64,000 bases of DNA from the NCBI RefSeq assembly GCF_013778455.1, contig NZ_JACEHE010000001.1, positions 248,001-312,000 of the forward strand, read 5' to 3'. Position numbers and translations under genes: made by a program. Source of the stretch: Streptomyces himalayensis subsp. himalayensis. GTDB lineage: Bacteria > Actinomycetota > Actinomycetes > Streptomycetales > Streptomycetaceae. The notes beneath the pieces are model-generated. The model ran no database searches. It was not told where the DNA came from and worked only from the letters and a program-made list of their open reading frames with translations. This document shows, piece by piece, positions 60,226-64,000 of the stretch (position 1 is its first letter; each line of letters begins with the position of its first letter).

Positions 60226-61149
60226 TCAGCGGAACCGTTCCACCGCCACCACCGCCACCGCATGCCGCGTCGTCTCCTGCCGCACCTCCACCGTCACCTG
60301 CGGCTCCGCCGGCAGCGCCCGGTACGTCACATCGCCGATCCCCGTCGCCGCCGCCGTGCCCTCGCCCACCGGCTCCGGCAGGGCGGCCGCCGCAGCGTTC
60401 CTCACCCCCGCCGACAGCGGCGACGAGACGACCGGCACCCCGTCCCCGGGCAGTGCCAGGACCAGTGCCCCCGGGCGCGTCCGGGGCCCGGTGAACCCGA
60501 CGACCACCGCATCGCGCGTATCGCTGTGCCGCAGTTTCAGCCACGCGCGCGTGCCGCCCCGGTAGCCCTGGTCGAGCCGCTTGATCACCAGCCCCTCCAC
60601 GCCGCAGTCCACCAGCGACTCGTACCAGGTGAGCGCCGTCGCCCGGTCCGTCGTCACCGGTACGGGCTGCAGGGGCGGCCCCAGCGGCTCCAGTATCCGT
60701 ACGAGCCGCTCGCGCCGCCGTGCGTACGGTGCCGGGCGCAGGTCGTCGGCGCCCTCGGCCAGGAGGTCGAAGGCCGCGTACGAGGCGGGCTGCGTGCGCG
60801 CCAGCACGGCGGCACGCGCGCGTGTGGCGGCCGCCCGCCGCTGGACCGCCGCGAAGTCGACGCAGCCCTCCGACCAGACCACCACTTCCCCGTCCAGCAC
60901 CGTGCCCGCCGGCAGCCGCTCCGCCGCCTCCACCAGATCAGGGAACGCGCTGGTGACGATGCGCCCGGAGCGTGCCTGGAGGGTCACCCCGCCACCGGTG
61001 CGGAAGACGACGAGTCGGTGGCCGTCGAACTTCGGTTCGTACGCCCACCCCGCGCCCTCCGGCAGCGCCGTGACCGACTCGGCAAGTGCCACCCGAACCG
61101 GCGGGGTCACGGCGGCCGAACGCGACCTGGGCGTCGTGCGGGGCGTCAC
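60226..61149 (-). CDS. ATP-dependent DNA ligase (LigD-ligase-domain type)
   Basis: The 307-residue protein has the adenylation motif EPKFDGHRLVVF with the catalytic Lys. Nucleotidyltransferase motifs III-V follow (PAGTVLDGEVVVW, YAAFDLLAEGADDL, EGLVIKRLDQGYRGGTRAWLK, the last containing motif V), and then an OB-fold domain. It seals DNA nicks using ATP, and with the polymerase and Ku encoded next to it forms the bacterial non-homologous end-joining system. GTG 61149 overlaps the polymerase stop (GTGA). The separate genes correspond to domains fused in mycobacterial LigD. Confidence 0.92.
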   Translation of the reverse strand: MTPRTTPRSRSAAVTPPVRVALAESVTALPEGAGWAYEPKFDGHRLVVFRTGGGVTLQARSGRIVTSAFPDLVEAAERLPAGTVLDGEVVVWSEGCVDFAAVQRRAAATRARAAVLARTQPASYAAFDLLAEGADDLRPAPYARRRERLVRILEPLGPPLQPVPVTTDRATALTWYESLVDCGVEGLVIKRLDQGYRGGTRAWLKLRHSDTRDAVVVGFTGPRTRPGALVLALPGDGVPVVSSPLSAGVRNAAAAALPEPVGEGTAAATGIGDVTYRALPAEPQVTVEVRQETTRHAVAVVAVERFR

Positions 61150-62027
61150 GGCAGCGGCCTCGCGTGGTCGAGGTCGAGCAGCGGGTCCAGCAGATCCCCG
61201 TACCGCTCCAGGCGCGGGGCGATGTCCGTGGCCAGGTACACGAGCTGCGCGGGATCCGTGCAGTCCGCGACCTCGTCCCAGGTGACGGGCGCGGACACGG
61301 TCGGTTCGGCCCGGGCCCGCAGGGTGTACGGCGTCGCGGTGGTCTTCGCGGCCGCGTTCTGGCTGAAGTCGACGAAGACCTTGCCGGGCCGCAGACTCCG
61401 CTTCATGCGGTGCGTGACCAGCTCCGGAAACTCCCGCTCGGCCTGTACGGCGAGCTGCTTCGCGTACGCCGTGACCTGCTCGGACGGCGTCGGCTCCAGG
61501 TGCGCGAGCAGATGCAGCCCCTTGGCCCCGGACGTCTTCGCGTACGCCTCGATCCCGTCGGCGGCCAGGCGCTCGCGCAGCCAGAGCGCGACCCGGCAGC
61601 ACTCCACGACGGTCGCGGGCTCCCCTGGGTCGAGATCGAGCACGAGACGGTCGGCGACGCCCGGCGCGTCGCACTGCCACTGCGGGGTGTGGAACTCGGT
61701 GACGAGGTTCGCCGCCCACATCAGCGTGGCCAGGTCCTGGACCACGATCTGCCGCGCGGTGCCGTCCGTGTGGGGCACATCGGCGGTCCTGACCCAGTCG
61801 GGCGTACCCGGTGGCACGTTCTTGGCGAAGAACTGCTGGCCGTCGGGTCCGTCGGGGAACCGCAGGAACGACAGCGGCCGGTTGACGAGATGGCCGAGCA
61901 TGGCGTGGGCCGTGGTCGCGTAGTAGTGCAGCAGCTCGCCCTTGGTGAAGCCGCTCGACGGATACAGGACCTTGTCCAGGTTGCTGAGCGCCAGGCGCCG
62001 CCCCTCCACCTCCGTGATGGGCGTCAT
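61146..62027 (-). CDS. LigD polymerase-domain protein (archaeo-eukaryotic primase type)
   Basis: The 293-residue protein starts MTPITEVEGRRLALSNLDKV. It contains the primase-polymerase signature DRLVLDLDPGEPATVVECCR (DxD metal pair), KTSGAKGLHLLAHLEP and LVTHRMKRSLRPGKVFVDFS. It fills and extends DNA ends with a preference for ribonucleotides in characterised relatives. It lies upstream of the ligase (4-bp overlap) and is divergent from ku by 51 bp, so the three genes are controlled together. Confidence 0.95.
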   Translation of the reverse strand: MTPITEVEGRRLALSNLDKVLYPSSGFTKGELLHYYATTAHAMLGHLVNRPLSFLRFPDGPDGQQFFAKNVPPGTPDWVRTADVPHTDGTARQIVVQDLATLMWAANLVTEFHTPQWQCDAPGVADRLVLDLDPGEPATVVECCRVALWLRERLAADGIEAYAKTSGAKGLHLLAHLEPTPSEQVTAYAKQLAVQAEREFPELVTHRMKRSLRPGKVFVDFSQNAAAKTTATPYTLRARAEPTVSAPVTWDEVADCTDPAQLVYLATDIAPRLERYGDLLDPLLDLDHARPLP

Positions 62028-62078
62028 ACGATGAGAATCGCATGAAATGCAATGAAACCGACTCAAAGGGTGCTTAAC

Positions 62079-63167
62079 GTGCGATCGATTTGGAACGGAG
62101 CCATCTCCTTCGGGCTGGTCAGCATTCCGATCAAGCTCGTGAACGCCACCGAGAGCCACTCCGTCGCCTTCCGCCAGATCCACACCGAGGACGGCGGACG
62201 GATCCGCTACCGCAAGGTGTGCGAACTGGAGGACAAGGAGGTGACCCAGGGCGAGATCGGCAAGGGGTACGAGGATGCGGATGGGACGATCATCCCGATC
62301 ACCGAGGAGGACCTCGCCTCGCTGCCGATCCCGACGGCCAAGACGATCGAGATCGTCGCCTTCATCCCGGCCGAGCGCATCGACCCCCTCCAGATGGACG
62401 CGGCGTACTACCTCGTCGCGAACGGCGTGCCCGCGGCCAAGCCGTACACGCTGCTGCGCGAGGCGCTCAAGCGCAGCCAGAGAGTCGCCATCGCCAAGTT
62501 CGCGCTCAGAGGCCGGGAGCGGCTCGGCATGCTGCGCGTCGTCGGCGACGCGATCGCCATGCACGGGCTGCTGTGGCCGGACGAGATCCGCGCCGCCGAC
62601 GACGCCGCACCCACCACGCATGTGACGGTGCGCGACGCGGAGCTGGACCTCGCCGACGCGCTCATGGACACGCTGGGCGAGGTCGACCTGGACACGCTGC
62701 ACGACGACTACCGCGAGGCCGTCGAGGAGCTCATCGCCTCCAAGATCTCCGGCGCCCCGCTCGAGCATGTGCCCGTGGCGGAGGAGCGGGCGGGCAAGGT
62801 CATCGACCTCATGGCGGCCCTGGAGAACTCCGTCCGCGCCGCCCAGGCCGCGCGTGGTGAGGAGGCCGCCGGAGGCGGCGGAGAGGGCGAGGCCGAGGTG
62901 AAGCCGCTGCCCGCCCGCAGGGCGCGGCGATCCGTGCCTGCCGCCCCCAAGGAGGTCGGCGGCAAGAAGTCGACGGCCACGAAGAAGGCCGCGGCGGGGA
63001 AGAAGACGGCGGCGAAGAAGGCGAGCACCTCGAAGACGACGGCGTCGAGTTCGTCGGCGACGAAGAAGAGCGCCGCCGCCTCGAAGTCGGGAACCAAGGC
63101 CAAGGCCGGAGCAGGCGCCGGGGCGTCGGCCAAGAAGACGGCTTCACGTCGGCGCACGTCTGCGTGA
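62079..63167 (+). CDS. ku: Ku: DNA-end-binding protein of NHEJ
   Basis: The 362-residue protein has the bacterial Ku core to about residue 255: RSIWNGAISFGLVSIPIKLV, NATESHSVAFRQIHTEDGGR, SQRVAIAKFALRGRERLGML. About 100 residues of Lys/Ala/Ser/Thr-rich tail follow (KKSTATKKAAAGKKTAAKKA repeats). Ku homodimers ring DNA ends and recruit ligase; the basic tail, long in Streptomyces and mycobacteria, enhances DNA binding. GTG 62079 is chosen because VRSIWNG is the family start; AAAGGG precedes it. The 51-bp divergent gap to the polymerase is AT-rich with ATGA recurring every 10-11 bp. Confidence 0.95.
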   Translation: MRSIWNGAISFGLVSIPIKLVNATESHSVAFRQIHTEDGGRIRYRKVCELEDKEVTQGEIGKGYEDADGTIIPITEEDLASLPIPTAKTIEIVAFIPAERIDPLQMDAAYYLVANGVPAAKPYTLLREALKRSQRVAIAKFALRGRERLGMLRVVGDAIAMHGLLWPDEIRAADDAAPTTHVTVRDAELDLADALMDTLGEVDLDTLHDDYREAVEELIASKISGAPLEHVPVAEERAGKVIDLMAALENSVRAAQAARGEEAAGGGGEGEAEVKPLPARRARRSVPAAPKEVGGKKSTATKKAAAGKKTAAKKASTSKTTASSSSATKKSAAASKSGTKAKAGAGAGASAKKTASRRRTSA

Positions 63168-63225
63168 TGCCTCCGGCCGGTGGGGGGCGCCACCTGCCGG
63201 TGGGTGCGTCGGGGCCGCGCCGAAC

Positions 63226-63273
63226 GGGTGGGCACAACGCACGACGGCGGGTGCGTCGCGTATGGCCTGTGCC
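63226..63273. repeat. Dispersed repeat (family B), copy 2
   Basis: GGGTGGGCACAAC, CACGACG, GGTGCGTC and GGCCTGTGC appear in the same order as at 19056-19101. The element lies between ku and a tetR gene, which are convergent; no gene is present in 63168-63313. Confidence 0.75.
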
Positions 63274-63313
63274 CCGGTTGGGGCGCACCCCGCACGGCGG
63301 TGCGCCGGCGCCC

Positions 63314-63811
63314 TCATGGCGGCGCGACCCCGAGGGCCACCCTCGTGTCGGTCAGCACGCCGCAGGCGAAGAACGCCGTGAGCTCTTCGGGCGTGGCGCC
63401 GGTGCGGGCGCGTACCAGGTCCCAGAGGTCCAGCCAGTCGCGGCGGACCCGCTCCGTGAAGGCGGGACGGTCCGTGGACGCCGCCGCGGCGATGGCCTGG
63501 AGCTGCATCAGCGGGATGTCCGGGTCGTGCAGCAACCGTGCGCGCGCGTCCGCCATCGCCGTCAGCGCCTCCGCACCGCTCAGACCTTCGGCGGCATGCG
63601 CGAACGCCTCAGCCATCCGGCGGAACGATCGCTCGGCGGCCGCTTCGAACAGGGCGTGCTTGGTGGGGAACAGCCGGAACAGATACGGCTGCGAGACGCC
63701 GACCCGGCGGGCGATCGCCTCCGTCGACGTGCCGTGGAAACCGCCCCGCGCAAACTCCGCCACGGCTGCCAGCACCACGCTCTCCCGCCGCTCGGCCGCA
63801 CTCAGCCGCAT
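63314..63811 (-). CDS. TetR-family transcriptional regulator
   Basis: The 165-residue protein has a TetR HTH (RRESVVLAAVAEFARGGFHG, TSTEAIARRVGVSQPYLFRL, FPTKHALFEAAAERS) and a rather short ligand domain ending at FFACGVLTDTRVALGVAPP. This is 30-40 residues shorter than usual, but the frame is clean. It is transcribed in the same direction as the partial gene upstream, which may be its target. Confidence 0.9.
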   Translation of the reverse strand: MRLSAAERRESVVLAAVAEFARGGFHGTSTEAIARRVGVSQPYLFRLFPTKHALFEAAAERSFRRMAEAFAHAAEGLSGAEALTAMADARARLLHDPDIPLMQLQAIAAAASTDRPAFTERVRRDWLDLWDLVRARTGATPEELTAFFACGVLTDTRVALGVAPP

Positions 63812-63847
63812 ACCGGTCCTGCTCCCATGCGTGTCTCCTCTTCCGGA

Positions 63848-64000
63848 TCAGAGCCGGAGGTCGTCTCCGCGCGACACGGCCAGCGGATCCCAGTCCGTGT
63901 GGCGTTCCGGCAGCAGTGACGGATCGCCGAGGACCGCCCCGGTGTGCACCTCGTGCATCAGGCGCCGGTCGAGGATCCGGCCCGCGCAGGCGATGCCGCT
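63848..64000 (-). CDS. C-terminal end of an unidentified protein, cut by window edge
   Basis: The minus strand reads an open frame from the edge to a TGA at 63848-63850, giving about 50 residues: ...GRILDRRLMHEVHTGAVLGD, PSLLPERHTDWDPLAVSRGD, then DLRL. Codon use is Streptomyces-like. I do not recognise the family from this fragment. It ends 36 bases upstream of the tetR start. Confidence 0.6.
   Translation of the reverse strand, partial: SGIACAGRILDRRLMHEVHTGAVLGDPSLLPERHTDWDPLAVSRGDDLRL

Overview
The window comes from a Streptomyces chromosome. The DNA is very GC-rich, and many genes start at GTG or TTG or sit only six to eight bases behind a TANNNT-type -10 box, as leaderless Streptomyces genes do. 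The gene set is also typical of the genus: a WhiB-like protein, sigma-H with its anti-sigma factor, a nickel superoxide dismutase with its SodX maturase, an EshB encapsulin, a Cvn conservon and the fused 2-oxoglutarate enzyme Kgd. From memory, the order wblE - sigH/anti-sigma - eshB - sodN/sodX - malic enzyme - kgd - lon resembles the S. coelicolor region around SCO5239-SCO5309. That synteny was not checked against a database.

Layout. 1-9 kb holds a PdtaS-like sensor kinase (cut at the left edge), wblE, a lipid kinase, the sigH/anti-sigma operon, a PLP enzyme, a peptidoglycan amidase and a broken eshB gene. 9-12.5 kb is a scarred accessory stretch with a GNAT gene, decayed tetR and reductase remnants, a 120-bp tandem duplication, DUF952 and VOC proteins, and a tyrosine-recombinase tail. 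12.5-24.5 kb holds sodN/sodX, an amino-acid ABC transporter, malic enzyme, a quinone-oxidoreductase-like protein, a small HTH/Clp-N pair with tandem operators, a DUF4097-PadR operon and a hidden TTG-start small gene.

24.6-38 kb holds kgd, a two-component system, a spermidine-synthase-like protein, a DUF3626-methyltransferase pair, a frameshifted GNAT gene, lon with an HspR-type HAIR site, and a secreted GH25 muramidase. 38-47 kb holds a MarR regulator, a PP2C-like phosphatase and a complete conservon (cvnABCD) running into a styrene-monooxygenase-like flavoprotein. 47-53 kb holds an NlpC/P60 hydrolase, a TetR regulator with two divergent diiron proteins (AurF-like and R2-like), a Uma2 protein and a DUF3291 protein. 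53-64 kb holds an orphan NIT-domain kinase, a PBP/FtsW-type pair, an SH3 protein, a NERD protein, a bacterial NHEJ module (ligase + polymerase, divergent from ku) and a TetR regulator. A partial gene runs off the right edge.

The most unusual signals are not genes. A short palindromic repeat of about 29-35 bp occurs four times; one copy lies inside sigH and another sits in eshB, supplying a stop codon. Two identical-type 18-bp operators enclose the -35 and -10 boxes of the HTH/Clp-N promoter. The 3' ends of sigH and of the aurF-like gene are both locally duplicated. A CRP-like palindrome lies upstream of wblE. Together they suggest active slippage and small-repeat movement in an otherwise core-like region.
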